Part shown: positions 43,669 through 55,648 of the stretch, one piece after another
Numbering within the stretch: position 1 is the stretch's first letter
Layout of the letters: the number at the start of each line of letters is the position of its first letter
Assembly: GCF_910592395.1 (NCBI RefSeq)
Contig: NC_088308.1
Span: 18,057,501-18,121,500, forward strand
Source: Lineus longissimus
Taxonomy: Eukaryota > Nemertea > Pilidiophora > Heteronemertea > Lineidae
Direction of reading: 5' to 3'
Length of the DNA stretch: 64,000 nt
Made by a program: the position numbers and the translations under genes
Notes under the pieces: generated by a model
The model's input: only the letters and a program-made list of their open reading frames with translations
Databases searched by the model: none
What the model was told of the DNA's origin: nothing

Positions 43669-43910
43669 TTGCTCGTACGAAGTCAGGTACAAATTCCTTT
43701 GCTTCAGCTTACGTGCATGATTGCAAAGATAAAATGTGCATCAAAATGATCCGTTTAGACGTGACGTGTAGTGTCACTCAACTGTAGTGTAAGGCGTAAT
43801 GACTAAACGTCATTCAAACATATTGTGACACTAAACTAATTGCCCTGAAATCGTAGAACAATGCCAAATAAACTGGCAAATGGAATTTGAGCATTCGCGC
43901 ACTTACCACT

Positions 43911-43919
43911 TTCTGAGAA
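43911..43919. promoter_or_regulatory. STAT-type site TTCTGAGAA upstream of SOCS
   Basis: Perfect TTCN3GAA palindrome, 452 bp before the first in-frame ATG of the SOCS gene. Binding is inferred from the motif only. Confidence 0.45.
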
Positions 43920-44228
43920 CAAGATAGAAAACTTGATAAGTCGTGAAATTGTAATGTCTTTTCTTGAAAATCAGAAAAAATACCGGAAGCTCAGAAACCC
44001 AGCATTGGATTGAGCAGGGCGTGAAATACAGTATTTATCGAGTAAATGTAGTTTTTTTGTAGCTGTATTACTAGTATCACTATATTATCAATAACACTTT
44101 ATAATATCTAAACCAAAATTACTTATTTTAAGTTATAGTGTATATTTCTATATTTTATGAAACACATCAACACTACAGTACACTTACTCCATATATGGAA
44201 GCGATACCAGGAACACTCCACAGGGAAA

Positions 44229-44237
44229 TTCCAGGAA
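44229..44237. promoter_or_regulatory. STAT-type site TTCCAGGAA upstream of SOCS
   Basis: Perfect TTCN3GAA, the same core described in vertebrate SOCS/CISH promoters. It lies 134 bp before the first ATG and 27 bp before a second site. Confidence 0.55.
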
Positions 44238-44263
44238 AGAGATCATTGAATAGCCGACACACT

Positions 44264-44272
44264 TTCGAAGAA
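44264..44272. promoter_or_regulatory. STAT-type site TTCGAAGAA upstream of SOCS
   Basis: Third perfect TTCN3GAA, 35 bp (start to start) after the one at 44229. Paired sites allow cooperative STAT tetramers in known promoters; that use here is inference. Confidence 0.5.
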
Positions 44273-44370
44273 TCTTGGCAGTATTTAAAGCATGGTGCTG
44301 TTTAGTTTCTCATTTATTGACGGCAACGCCGCGTCGATACATCATTGTACATTTACTGAAAGCTACTTTC

Positions 44371-45561
44371 ATGACAATTTCGCGAGCTACAGAGGAGAAG
44401 GTGGTAAACAGGTGGTCCAAACCTGGTCCTGGCTTTGGGATGAAAAACCAGCAGCAGGAGCGGGAGCCATTTTCAATATCCCCAAACCCAGATGATGCAG
44501 GGAGGCTAGACTTTGACAAGGTAAAAAGTGGTTCTTGTGCGTGTGTAGTGGATGATGCATTTACTCCCTCAACAAATATGTCTGATCTCAACGTCTTGCG
44601 CCGCCCAAGAAATTCCAGGGGATCCGATTATCCAAAAGCCACGCTGATCAAAAAATCATTGTGCGACCAAAATGGACGTGATGGGAACTATTTTAGTGAC
44701 AATTTCGTGGATATACCTAACCCTATTCCTACTGGACCAAGTGCCTCTTCGAACCGTGGATTAAACACTGTGATATCGAACGCCGTTCTCATCAGAACCA
44801 CAAGTATTGCGAGTACTGGTTCAGATAATGAAGCATTTAGTGACGAAGCCGAAGGCAGCGAGCCCAAATCGGGATTATGTGATTACTCAAAGAGCGCAGC
44901 CTCCCCGTCCCCTTCGGTCGTGGGGGAGACTGATCAGGATATACGACGGTTGACCCTAGCCAGTGATTCCATAAACCCTAGTCATACGTCGGAACAAGAC
45001 TTTGATAGTTTACTGAGCAATATTGAACGATTGAGAGAAAGTGGGTGGTTCTACGAGAATATATCACGGCATCAGGCTAAACAGCTGTTAAGGAATAAAA
45101 GCATGGGTGCGTTTATTATTCGTGAAAGTACGGATCCTAAGCACTTGTTTTCTTTAAGCGTACGAACTCAAAGGGGAACTACGAGTGCGAGAATTGAATA
45201 CACAAACGGACGTTTTCGCTTGGACTGCGAGGATTCGATCCGGCATCACATGCCCGTGTTTAGCTGTGTTGTAAAATTAGTCAATTTCTACATTAAAATG
45301 GGACAGAAAGGCAACAAGCCAAATCCATGTGTATGGTTGGAGAGTACTGGTCGTCGTGATATGCCGGTGAGACTCAGTCTACCTGTGAGAAAGGAACTGC
45401 CGAGTTTGAGACACTTTTCGCGTCTCGCTATTGCGAATGCCGTTACTGACACTCGGGTCCACGATAGTTTATTCCCAAATCAGGAGACAAAAAAGTTAAC
45501 GAAACTGCCACTGCCAAATCCTTTGATTCGCTATCTGCAGAGTTATCCTTATCCTTACTGA
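44371..45561 (+). CDS. SOCS: Suppressor of cytokine signalling, CISH/SOCS2 type, single exon
   Basis: Substrate adaptor of an Elongin B/C-Cullin5 ubiquitin ligase that damps JAK/STAT signalling in the cytosol. From the first in-frame ATG (44371) the product has 396 residues; an ATG with better context at 44440 would remove 23. The frame is open upstream to a stop at 44251, so a 5' exon is not excluded. Residues 1-215 are Ser-rich and unrecognised. An extended-SH2-like helix comes next, then an SH2 domain at about 224-308 (SGWFYENIS to VVKLVNFYI) with the phosphotyrosine Arg in FIIRES (R251). The SOCS box is at about 344-396: a BC box (SLRHFSRLAI) and a Cullin5 box with LPLP, ending LQSYPYPY. 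LPLP and the SH2 wording fit CISH/SOCS2 better than SOCS1/3. The N-terminus is much longer than in vertebrate CISH, and the usual BC-box Cys is Ser. Confidence 0.93.
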   Translation: MTISRATEEKVVNRWSKPGPGFGMKNQQQEREPFSISPNPDDAGRLDFDKVKSGSCACVVDDAFTPSTNMSDLNVLRRPRNSRGSDYPKATLIKKSLCDQNGRDGNYFSDNFVDIPNPIPTGPSASSNRGLNTVISNAVLIRTTSIASTGSDNEAFSDEAEGSEPKSGLCDYSKSAASPSPSVVGETDQDIRRLTLASDSINPSHTSEQDFDSLLSNIERLRESGWFYENISRHQAKQLLRNKSMGAFIIRESTDPKHLFSLSVRTQRGTTSARIEYTNGRFRLDCEDSIRHHMPVFSCVVKLVNFYIKMGQKGNKPNPCVWLESTGRRDMPVRLSLPVRKELPSLRHFSRLAIANAVTDTRVHDSLFPNQETKKLTKLPLPNPLIRYLQSYPYPY

Positions 45562-45638
45562 GTGATAGTGATGGTTCTAGTTGTTGTCAATGTTGAATCT
45601 TAGTGTTACAAGTTTACCTGCCATTTAAATTCGTTTGG

Positions 45639-45644
45639 AATAAA
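45639..45644 (+). promoter_or_regulatory. AATAAA polyadenylation signal for SOCS
   Basis: Canonical signal 78 bp after the SOCS stop, the nearest on the coding strand. A longer 3' end further right cannot be excluded. Confidence 0.55.
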
Positions 45645-45659
45645 GAAAGTGTAACCTTC

Positions 45660-48185
45660 ACTATATCATGTTGCTATGAAAACACATTGGACATGTAGGA
45701 TCCACATTTAGGATTTCAACTTCTCAGACTATGTGAAGGAATACACCTTACTCTTACACACACTGAGAGAGATATAAGTAGACTCGGACAATTTAATTTC
45801 AAACCACTTGTATAGACGCAGTAGTATTTGATTTCGGAAATTATATATTTTAGTTTACAGAAATACTTATGTAACCACTTCTTATGGTGTCTCATTCCAA
45901 AAAATGTTGTCAACGAATTCAAAGAAATGGCTTATAAACTTGAGTAAAACTGGTAAAAATTATCAAGTTTCAGTTCGAAGCTTATACGTAACTCAGGGTC
46001 GATTTTCATACTATGACATTTCCATAATGGTCATGGTGCTATGCATGAAGACACTCGCTAACTTATTTTGTCATCTCATTTCCCGTCACCCTCTCGTGCA
46101 TCGCATCAGCCATTACATAAATGACGCATGCAATCGAAAATTGTATATCACTGTCATCATCATGTACATTTTTCATGTTTTTGTATGTTTCTGTACCTCT
46201 TCGATCATCACTACATTATGTATGAATGAATATCTGTCCGATGGACACATTTTCGGCACCAAACTCGTCCCTGTCAATCCAATGTCACCTCTGTGAAATA
46301 GTTGTGTTTACACGCTATATTTGATCCACTATCCAGGTCGTTTTACGAAAATATGTCTTAAAGAAAAGTAATTGACGGAGAAAAACCCACATCGATAATG
46401 ATATTGACCGACCATTTACATGTGTCACTCTAAAGTACAGCGCTGTCATGAATCAGCAAGCCATTGCAGACGTCAGTGAACACGAGGTGGAACAAATTCC
46501 TGGAACTGCAGGCGTCCTCTCACCCGATTAATATTTATACTAGTACTGATAGTGACTCGGGGGCGTCACAGCAGTGGAAACAGATAGGTCAGTGATTATT
46601 GAACCGAATCATGAGTTTTGCCAGCACTTTATTCTTAGTGATGATGCGTTGCTGAATAACATGGGATATTCTAAAATCAGTAATCTGCAGTCATTCTACA
46701 GACATGGCAAGTGGCCCCAGGATCACACCTGAGACAATTTGCAACTAGGACCCCAAGCAGTACATGCAGTATTGAAGGGAACTTGTGTACTGGCATATGA
46801 ATGAGGGGTCTTTATGTTGGCAATAAAACTAAAACCAACAGCAAACTCCACTAGTAGAATCTGCATGATTGATAGGGAAGAAAATCCTTTTGATTTAGAT
46901 AAGAAAGATATAGAATGAAATTGATGTTGAAACCTGAACATGGGAGCCACAAAGTTTTTATCTTCGATCTGTATACAAAACGATCATTCATTTTGCCATG
47001 AGTCCATCACCATGAATAATAATTTATTGAATAAGGGCATTGTATATTAGTGTACTGTAAAATCATTTAGCCAAAAATAAAACTTTCCAGCTAGTCTCTG
47101 TCATGTCTGTATCAGAATTGCATTTATCAGTGTGTTAACTCTCCTTTCACAGATCTATAAGATAGTTTCTGATTATTCTATTCAATGTGTTTTTAAATCG
47201 CTCGTGGTAGGATTGACAATGTTTTGGAAAATAACAGAAAATAACGCAAAGGTTATAAAACTTCCGTTCTCTCTCTCTGAGTGATAGAGCCTTGTATGAT
47301 ATTAAGTTGTAACGATAGGTCTTTTGGTCTAACAACATAGATCAGTGAAACTGGAGTCAATTTTTGCTGACTCAGCTGTCTGTCGGGTTCACATGTACTG
47401 CCTCTGCATTATGTCAGCAGAGCAGCAGGCCCTTGGGTATCTTGTTCATGTTGTATACATTTATAATAAGATACAAAAAACTTCCCAGTGATTTTGAAAA
47501 TTGCAAAAAAATGTCATTTAAATCCTTTTGTTTAGTCTCTCATCTCACAGTGCTAGTAATATTTCAAGCCATTAACACACACTGACAAAAGGCCTGTCAG
47601 TGTGAAATGTGTGGGCTTTTCATTCCGGCATTCTAGAATATTGTACACTATAGTCCGACCATAATTGTTCAGGCTAAATATAGGCAATGTAAAGATTGCA
47701 CAGATGTGTGCTGGCGAATGGGGTATTTCATTGATTTTTCCTTCCGCCCACTACTGCCAAGTGCAAGGACTTACTATGATCCGTAATATCAGAAGTAGTG
47801 GTGTTTTTTCAATGATGTGTTATGACTGTGTATTGATAAAATAACTTAAGTGTTAGGCATGCCTGATTGTCCATTTTGTCCCATCAGGGAAACATTGATT
47901 GAGTATCCTTGGGTTTAATTCCATAGCTCTTCACAAGCTTTGATGTAGAGCTACACTAAACCTTATTCGAACTTGGGAACGTTTGGAGTTTGTCAAGAAT
48001 GATGACTATTCTCGATTCTACGTACCAATTCTTTCTTCAAACTTTCGTTGCTTAGTTTCAATCATTGTGAATATTGTAAATAAAAATGATTAATATATTT
48101 GATAAACTAAATGAATTTTACATGATCTTGTCATTCCATTTTGTTTTTGACTAACAACAAGCACAGAGTTACTGAAGACGATATT
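45660..48185. other. SOCS downstream flank, no gene recognised
   Basis: AT-rich sequence without convincing exons. Open frames such as 45904-46296 have no family resemblance. Confidence 0.5.
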
Positions 48186-48363
48186 CAGTAGAACCTCTCT
48201 ATTAAGGACACCCTCAGGACTGACTAGTGCTGTCCTTAATAGAGAGGTGTCCTGATTAGGGAGGTCGAATTGAATGGAAACAACTAATTTGGGACCAAAA
48301 CTAGTGTCCTTAAAAGAGAGGTTGTCCTTAATAGAGAGGTGTCTGCTAAGGGAGGATCTATTG
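48186..48363 (+). mobile_element. 178-bp MITE, copy 4
   Basis: Same ends, length and internal gtccttaatagagagg repeats as the copies at 12.3, 31.7 and 32.6 kb. TA is present on the right (48364-48365), but the left flank reads TT, so one side of the duplication has mutated. Confidence 0.9.
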
Positions 48364-48544
48364 TATGTACTTATTGGACGAACGAAGGATCAGGCCAAAT
48401 TTCTCTCCACAGTACAATTACAAACCAAAGCATGAAGAGCAGGGTCTCAAATATTGTGTACTACCAGAGTTGCTTGGTCGGGAACAATACTCACCGTCTG
48501 CAACTTGAGAAAGCGCCATGTGTGTCACAACACACCCCAGCTAG

Positions 48545-50698
48545 TGTAATGAGTTGACAGAACGTGGTTGTGACACTAATGAGTTGACTGAACACAACTT
48601 GGATAGTATCACAAGTCGACAGATCATGGTTGTGATTGTGTATTGAGTTGACTGAACACAACTTGGATAGTATCACAAGTCGACAGAACATGGTTGTGAT
48701 TGTGTATTGAGTTGACTGAACACAACCTGGATAGTATCACAAGTCGACAGATCATGGTTGTGATTGTGTATTGAGTTGACTGAACACAACTTGGATAGTA
48801 TCACAAGTCGACAGAACATGGTTGTGACTGTGTAATGAGTTGACAGAACATGGTTGTGACTGTGTAATGAGTTGACTGAACACAACTTGGACAGTATCAC
48901 AAGTCGACAGAACATGGTTGTGACTCTGTAATGAGTTGACTGAACACAACCTGGATAGTATCACAAGTCGACAGAACATGGTTATGACTGTGTAATAAGT
49001 TGACTGAACACAACTTGGACAGTATCACAAGTCGACAGAACATGGTTGTGACTATGTAATGAGTTGACTGAACACAACTTGGACAGTATCACAAGTCGAC
49101 AGAACATGGTTGTGACTCTGTAATGAGTTGACTGAACACAACCTGGATAGTATCACAAGTCGACAGAACATGGTTGTGACTGTGTAATGAGTTGACTGAA
49201 CACAACTTGGACAGTATCACAAGTCGACAGAACATGGTTGTGACTCTGTAATGAGTTGACTGAACACAACCTGGATAGTATCACAAGTCGACAGAACATG
49301 GTTGTGACTATGTAATGAGTTGACTGAACACAACTTGGATAGTATCACAAGTCGACAGAACATGGTTGTGACTCTGTAATGAGTTGACTGAACACAACCT
49401 GGATAGTATCACAAGTCGACAGAACATGCTGTGACTGTGTAATGAGTTGACTGAACACAACTTGGACAGTATCACAAGTCGACAGAATGGTTGTGACTGT
49501 GTAATGAGTTGACTGAACACAACCTGGATAGTATCACAAGTCGACAGAACATGGTTGTGACTGTGTAATGAGTTGACTGAACACAACCTGGATAGTATCA
49601 CAAGTCGACAGAACATGGTTGTGACTGTGTAATGAGTTGACTGAACACAACTTGGATAGTATCACAAGTCGACAGAATGGTTGTGACTGTGTAAGGAGTT
49701 GACTGAACCAACTTGGACAGCATCACAAGTCGACAGAACATGGTTGTGACTCTGTAATGAGTTGACTGAACACAACCTGGATAGTATCACTAGTCGACAG
49801 AACGTGGTTGTGACTGTGTAATGAGTTGACTGAACACAACTTGGACAGTATCACAAGTCGACAGAACATGGTTGTGACTATGAAATGAGTTGACTGAACA
49901 CAACCTGGATAGTATCACAAGTCGACAGAACATGGTTGTGACTGTGTAATGAGTTGACTGAACACAACCTGGATAGTATCACAAGTCGACAGAACATGGT
50001 TGTGACTGTGTAATGAGTTGACTGAACACAACTTGGACAGTATCACAAGTCGACAGAACATGGTTGTGACTGTGTATTAATGAGTTGACTGAACACAACT
50101 TGGACAGTATCACAAGTCGACAGAACATGGTTGTGACTGTGTATTGAGTCGACAGAACATGGCTGTGACTGTGTATTGAGTTGACAGAACATGGTTGTGA
50201 CTGTGTAATGAGTTGACAGAACATGGTTGTGTCACTAATGAGTTGACTGAACAGAACTGCAACAGTATCACAAGTCGACAGAACATGGTTGTGACAGTTT
50301 AATGAGTCGACAGAACACAACTTGGACAGTATCACGAGTACACAGATCATGGTTGTGACACTAATGAGTTGACAGAACAGAACTTCAACAGTATCACAAG
50401 TCGACAGAACATGGTTGTGACAGTTTAATGAGTCGACATAACATGGTTGTGACAGTTTGATGAGTCGACAGATCATGGTTGTGACACTAATGAGTTGACA
50501 GAACACAACTTCAACAGTATCACAAGTCGACAGAACATGGTTGTGACAGTTTAATGAGTCGAGAAAACATGGTTGTGACAGTGTGATGAGTTGACTGAAC
50601 ACAACTTGGACAGTATCACAAGTCGACAGAACATGGTTGTGACTGTGAAATGAGTTTATAGAACATGGTTGTGACTGGAGTTGACAGGACAAGGTTGT
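48545..50698. repeat. Satellite array of 64-bp dimeric units, about 2.15 kb
   Basis: In the core, gtcgac recurs every 64 bp (for example 48967, 49031, 49095, 49159). Each unit consists of two related halves of about 32 bp: gttgactgaacacaac... and gtcgacagaacatggttgtg.... The left edge and the right part (about 50130-50560) show irregular runs of single half-units. The array is open in some minus-strand frames (up to 237 codons), a consequence of the repeat. Confidence 0.96.
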
Positions 50699-53008
50699 GA
50701 TAAGGCGTCTTGATATGACCTGGTTGTGACAGCATATCAGGATTTGCCCTCACACCTCCATAATTTGCAGGGAAGCGAGGTGATGCCATTTATTATGACC
50801 CTGTTGACACCAGTCCAAGCCTCTTGATAAGGTATACTTGGCTACAACAGTTTTGATTCTGTAGCAGTTGGTGATATGAATAGACTAGTAAATGAGGAGT
50901 CTCGTCCATTCAGATATTCATTTATCGTGTTCTTGTCGTTGATAAAGTGATCAAGCACGCTTCATGGAATGGGGCATCCGGAGGAAATCAGGGGTTATGT
51001 TCGCTTCTTCGGCCCTGCACCATCCTGTGAAGCTCAGGATGCTTCTTCCAGTTCGGGGACCTCCAATGACTGAGAGACCAGTAAGAAATCAATACACACC
51101 ACCTGGTGGCAGTGAACAGAACTGAAAATGGCATTCAGAGTTGCAATTTTCTTCTGCAATTCAGTTTTTTGGCTCTCAAAATTCCATTTGGGGAAGGATA
51201 ATGATTATAGCATTCCTTATCAAGAGACCATGATTTCACCAAGGAATGTGATTCTATGATAAATACTTTTTTTCCACCAGAAGAGTTGCAGCGGTGATCC
51301 AAGCGAAGAAAGGCCCCCCTAAACTCAAGAGGGCTTGGTAGTACCACCTCCGATCCTGGGGGAGATGTCAAGCATGTGGAGTAAAGAAGCCATATGGGTT
51401 CTAGCGAAGTCTTTATTCATTCTGGCAAATGTAGCCATGGAAATTTATCTTCTTTTTGCCGATGCCTACCTTGTGAATTCAGCAAGGAGATCGAAGGTCC
51501 TCTGTAGAAGTATGTGGAGCATGCTTGATGGCACAAAGGATGAGAGAGAAGATGAACAGACAAATAAACGAAATATTTCATGTATTTGTGTATATTTAAT
51601 AATGCCATCAAATTTATCATAATTTACAATCTATATTTACAATAACTTAACAACCATGACAAAATTTAACAACAACCACTTTTTACCCAAATAAAGCCGG
51701 CATCCACCGATGCAATTTTTACAAACAATGGACTAAGGATGAAGCTGCAACTGTTTTTTTTGTAGCTGCAGGTCTAAGGGGTATGCTTGTAAGGACGACT
51801 TAGTTATCAATCGCAAGTCCAGCATCCCCCTCCCCTGTCAGCAGGTTAGACCAAAAATAGGACTGACTTCACCCTATCACAACGCTACTGAAATAAATCA
51901 CAAGGAGCCATCCCCCGCTTTAGGCATAACGCCAGACTTAGCAAAAATGCTAGGAGTGTCAAATGCAAAGACACCCAATGTGCTATTGTCAAATCAATAC
52001 AATTAATAGCCCTTGGCAGAATTGACAAATCAAAAATAATAGGCCTACCTTTCTACCTATCTTAAGGCCTCATTGATATATTCAGACAAAATATATTTAG
52101 CTGAATTGAATGAACAATATCATACACCTATGGACAGAGTTAAAAAACACAGAGATGACAACCTAATTCTAAGGCAAGACTTTATTCAGGGGATACTTCC
52201 CTGCAGATGACCCTAATTTTGAAAATACAATGTCTCATTTCTCCATTTTCAGAAAGATTTAACCAAGAAAGGGTTGATTGTATAGTACATGTACTTTATC
52301 GCATGGAGACATCGTCAATGAGATGAATAAGACTAAAAAAACAAGATAAACTTGTAAAAACTGTCATACGTAAGATTTATGCTTGTATTGTGTTTGATAT
52401 TCTGCATTCAAAAGTTTTTTTCAAATGAATGAAAAGCCTCACGATCAGATTTGCATGACGTTTGTGCACATAAAAAAAACAAGAGTATACCCGCTTGAAC
52501 ACTTTCCAATAACTTCCTCAACTCAAACCCATGTTTCCCGAATGGAAAATTTCAATGAACTTGTCATATAATGCCAAGGCAATGGTGAGTTTCTAATGGG
52601 ACAAAAGTTCATGTCAATATGTAGCTCCAAATTTTAGGATTTCCAAGAAATGCATTCCGCAACAAGATCCTTAGATAATATCGTTAAAGAAAAATTTCCA
52701 AAAGGGTGAATATTACACATACCATCATTAATTCTTCATTAATTTATTATCACCAGAAGGGTAACGGCACTGGGTGCTACTAAAGCCACGAGAACAGCCA
52801 TAATGAAAAGCTTGGATGATAGAAATTGCAAATAAAATGCATTCTGGCCATTCTGTACCAACTACATTGCCCAAGTACATGTATATCTTTAATAGCTTAT
52901 TTCCTGCCTGTTAGGGTTTGGTGCCAAACTCATATTTTATTCGTGCATGATGTATCATCCAAACTTTTTTCCTTTAAAACACTATTTTAACAAATCCTGA
53001 GGAGAATC
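50699..53008. other. Unassigned intergenic sequence
   Basis: Includes one isolated end of the hairpin MITE family (50870-50894). No gene recognised. Confidence 0.5.
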
Positions 53009-53185
53009 ATGGAATACAAAATGCAGTCTAAAGTTGACAAAGTTGAAATTGCAGAGGAGTTTATACAGAGACTGAAGCAAGAATACAAGATTTGTAGGGA
53101 TAAAGAGGAGGTGGGGATGCCAGGGCTATACATGCTCCTCAATTGGCTAGAGTTGCTTTATATCATTAAAGAAAACACAATGTGA
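53009..53185 (+). CDS. Possible small ORF, 58 codons, unknown
   Basis: ATG at 53009, stop at 53183-53185. The product starts MEYKMQSKVDKVEIAEEF, is rich in charged residues (K/E) with a likely helix, and ends with a hydrophobic LLNWLELLYII stretch. The composition looks more protein-like than neighbouring frames. I recognise no family and see no supporting splice sites or conserved neighbour. It may be chance or a decayed exon. Confidence 0.2.
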   Translation: MEYKMQSKVDKVEIAEEFIQRLKQEYKICRDKEEVGMPGLYMLLNWLELLYIIKENTM

Positions 53186-55648
53186 AATGATTAGGCAAGT
53201 TCTGAGCCACCCTGTAAAAACTGAGAATATGTTCTCACTCATATCTGTGAGCAGTTTCGAGTACACCAGACCGTGACACACCACTCAACTTTATTGTCAT
53301 CCCATTTTAATAGCATTGGTTAGACGTATTACCTGCAGACAAGAGATCTTTTTGTTGCACATAGCCGTGATTAAAAATCGCAGGTTGCAACAATCTAAAT
53401 TGCTTGTCTGCGCAATGCTTTGGGCACTCGCACAAACAAACGGTACAGGTACAGTTTTTTTGACTAGCATCCACATATAAGAATATACAATACAGAAATT
53501 AGGATAACTCCATACCTTTATTGACCCGTATACCTAGAACATGTTTGATGAATGCTCAATGCAAAAGGTGTACAAGTAAGGTAAGGTGGAACACAGCAGA
53601 CAGTACACATTTATGCACATGGTGGCTATAATTGTACCCCGGCTCTAACTGTACCACCCTACCTTACATGCATTTTGTTTTACCCATTTCGAAGATTACA
53701 CTATAAGGGATAAGTAAGTCAAATTAAACCAAAGTAGGCCTTTGAAGTTTTGGGTCTTTGGCATAGTAGAACAGACACAGTGTTTTCCTAATGAGTATGT
53801 AAATATTCACAAGGTTGATACCGGACACACTCACATGGGCCACAGGAAGATTCACAGAGGATAGTGAAGAGTTACCAAGGTGATGAAAGAGTCAAAATGA
53901 GGTCATTTGTCACAGGTCAATGGTGGAGGGAGGGGGAGGGGGGTTACCAGTGACAAAAAATGCACGAACCATGCTTCATTGAGTTTCTTTCGGCAAATAT
54001 ATGCTTTCATTTCACCGATGAAAGATGTCACATGGGCATGCACAGACCAGATCAATTTAGTCTGTCTGATACACCCCAAGTGGAAATTTTTCCAACCTAT
54101 TTAAAAATACACATTGTTCTGATTTCCATCCAAGCCTGATACTTCACAAAAAACAGGCATTGTAGCTGTCAGTAGGTGTACTAGTATTGATCTGACTATT
54201 TGGCATTATATCACATTCATTCGAAAGTTCTCGAACGACATTACAAAAGGCTCATTAAATTCAATTGCATTGATTTTGATGCAATGGGTGGCGGATCCAA
54301 TTTGTGGCACGGTACTTTCCATGTTTGAAGATTTGAAACTTAAACATCTTAGTGATCAAGTCACAAAAGCGCTCAAATCTCTAACAGAAACCTTTTTCAA
54401 CAAGTCACAAGGTTGAGATGGTAGGAATCGGGCAAACAGGGGTGCTCCACCACAGCAGTTCACTTGAACAATATCTACAGCTAAATATTGAAACCTTCCC
54501 TTGGCCCACATGCACCGCGTCACGCCCAAGAGAACACCACCAGCACAAGGGCACAGAGTCAAGCAAGTTCAATGTAGCAGTATTCCACAATCAGGAATAG
54601 AGATGGCCAACCAGCACGTCATCAGATCCAAAGAATTTTGAAAGCAAGGCAAGCGTCCATTGCAAAAGGCCCCTTTGTCCATCAAAATACTGCATGTAGG
54701 TGACAAAAAAAAGATTCATTTTGAATACATTCTACTCCTTCAATATCCAATCAGAGATTTACCAAACTTCAGTCACAGAAGTGGATCAAGCCAACAATTT
54801 TTCATTCCAGTTTCTCTGATCTCATTACTTGCCATAACCTTTAACATTTGGCTCAGTGTCTGCTTCAGAGATAGTCGGCGATATGAAAAAAGGCTAGTAA
54901 ATGCCCCGACTTAAATTTTGTACATAAATACCTAGTGCAGACAGATGTACATGAAGTCTTCAGTAAAAGCATTCACTAGTTTTTAATTCATATCACCGGG
55001 AAGCACGAATATCACGTCCCTTCACAACTTCCCCTTCCACAATTGCATCCAAACACAAGAACAGTTCCACTTATTTCGTTTATTACTGTAATTCACTAAG
55101 TCATTGCTATATATTTGATGACTTAGCAGTCACCTATACTTTTTCCCCCAATGAAAGGCTAGACGTCTGCAGTGGAAAAGTGACTAAAGCTAGCTGCCCC
55201 AATGGTGTTCTTACTCGGTCATGACACACTTAGCGACGAGTGTTCATCAAGGCATACATTACATGGACAACGACCTCTCCTCAAGATGCTGTAAATGAGA
55301 AAGAAAAAAGCTGTTGAAAAAAGGAACAGAAGTTGGGGCTATTCATTTTAATAGTATGTACACACAATTTCCTGATATTTCAGAACGCCTTTAACTATGT
55401 ACGCATGCATATTCTTGAACCAAGACCAACACCTGCATCCCAATGCAAAAAATTGTCAGTCACTCTGGTGTATGCAGTCAATGGCACAGCTAACATCCTC
55501 AAGCTGCAAAATGCAACATAATCGAACTTGTTTTCGCACAAATGTACTTTAATAACGTTCGAAGTCATTAAACCATCACTAATTCCAACTAGACTGTTAC
55601 ATCTTTTTCATTACGAGTGACATGCTTCAGTGAATAGAAATTTTCAAG
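53186..55648. other. Unassigned intergenic sequence
   Basis: Holds an inverted repeat at 53580-53675 (gtaaggtaaggtgg against ccaccctaccttac), a G-rich tract at 53927-53944, and the MITE copy at 54876-54999. No gene recognised. Confidence 0.5.
54876..54999. mobile_element. Diverged copy of the hairpin MITE family
   Basis: Ends cggcgatatgaaaaaaggct and, inverted, actagtttttaattcatatc match the inner arms of the element at 28505-28690. The interior (gtacat...cagtaaaagcatt) is also alignable. The outer ~40 bp of the 28.5-kb arms are missing. Confidence 0.7.

Noticed and set aside
44275-44370. Longer SOCS start
   Set aside because: The frame begins with a TTG codon after a stop at 44251; the first ATG in frame is 44371.
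45904-46296. 130-codon plus-strand ORF after SOCS
   Set aside because: Lies in the SOCS 3' flank; starts at a non-ATG codon and shows no domain.
49979-50692. 237-codon minus-strand open frame in the satellite
   Set aside because: It is wholly made of the 64-bp repeat; the absence of stops is inherited by every unit, so it is not evidence of coding.
48545-50698. CRISPR-like regular repeats
   Set aside because: Units are contiguous 64-bp dimers without unique spacers, and the genome is eukaryotic.
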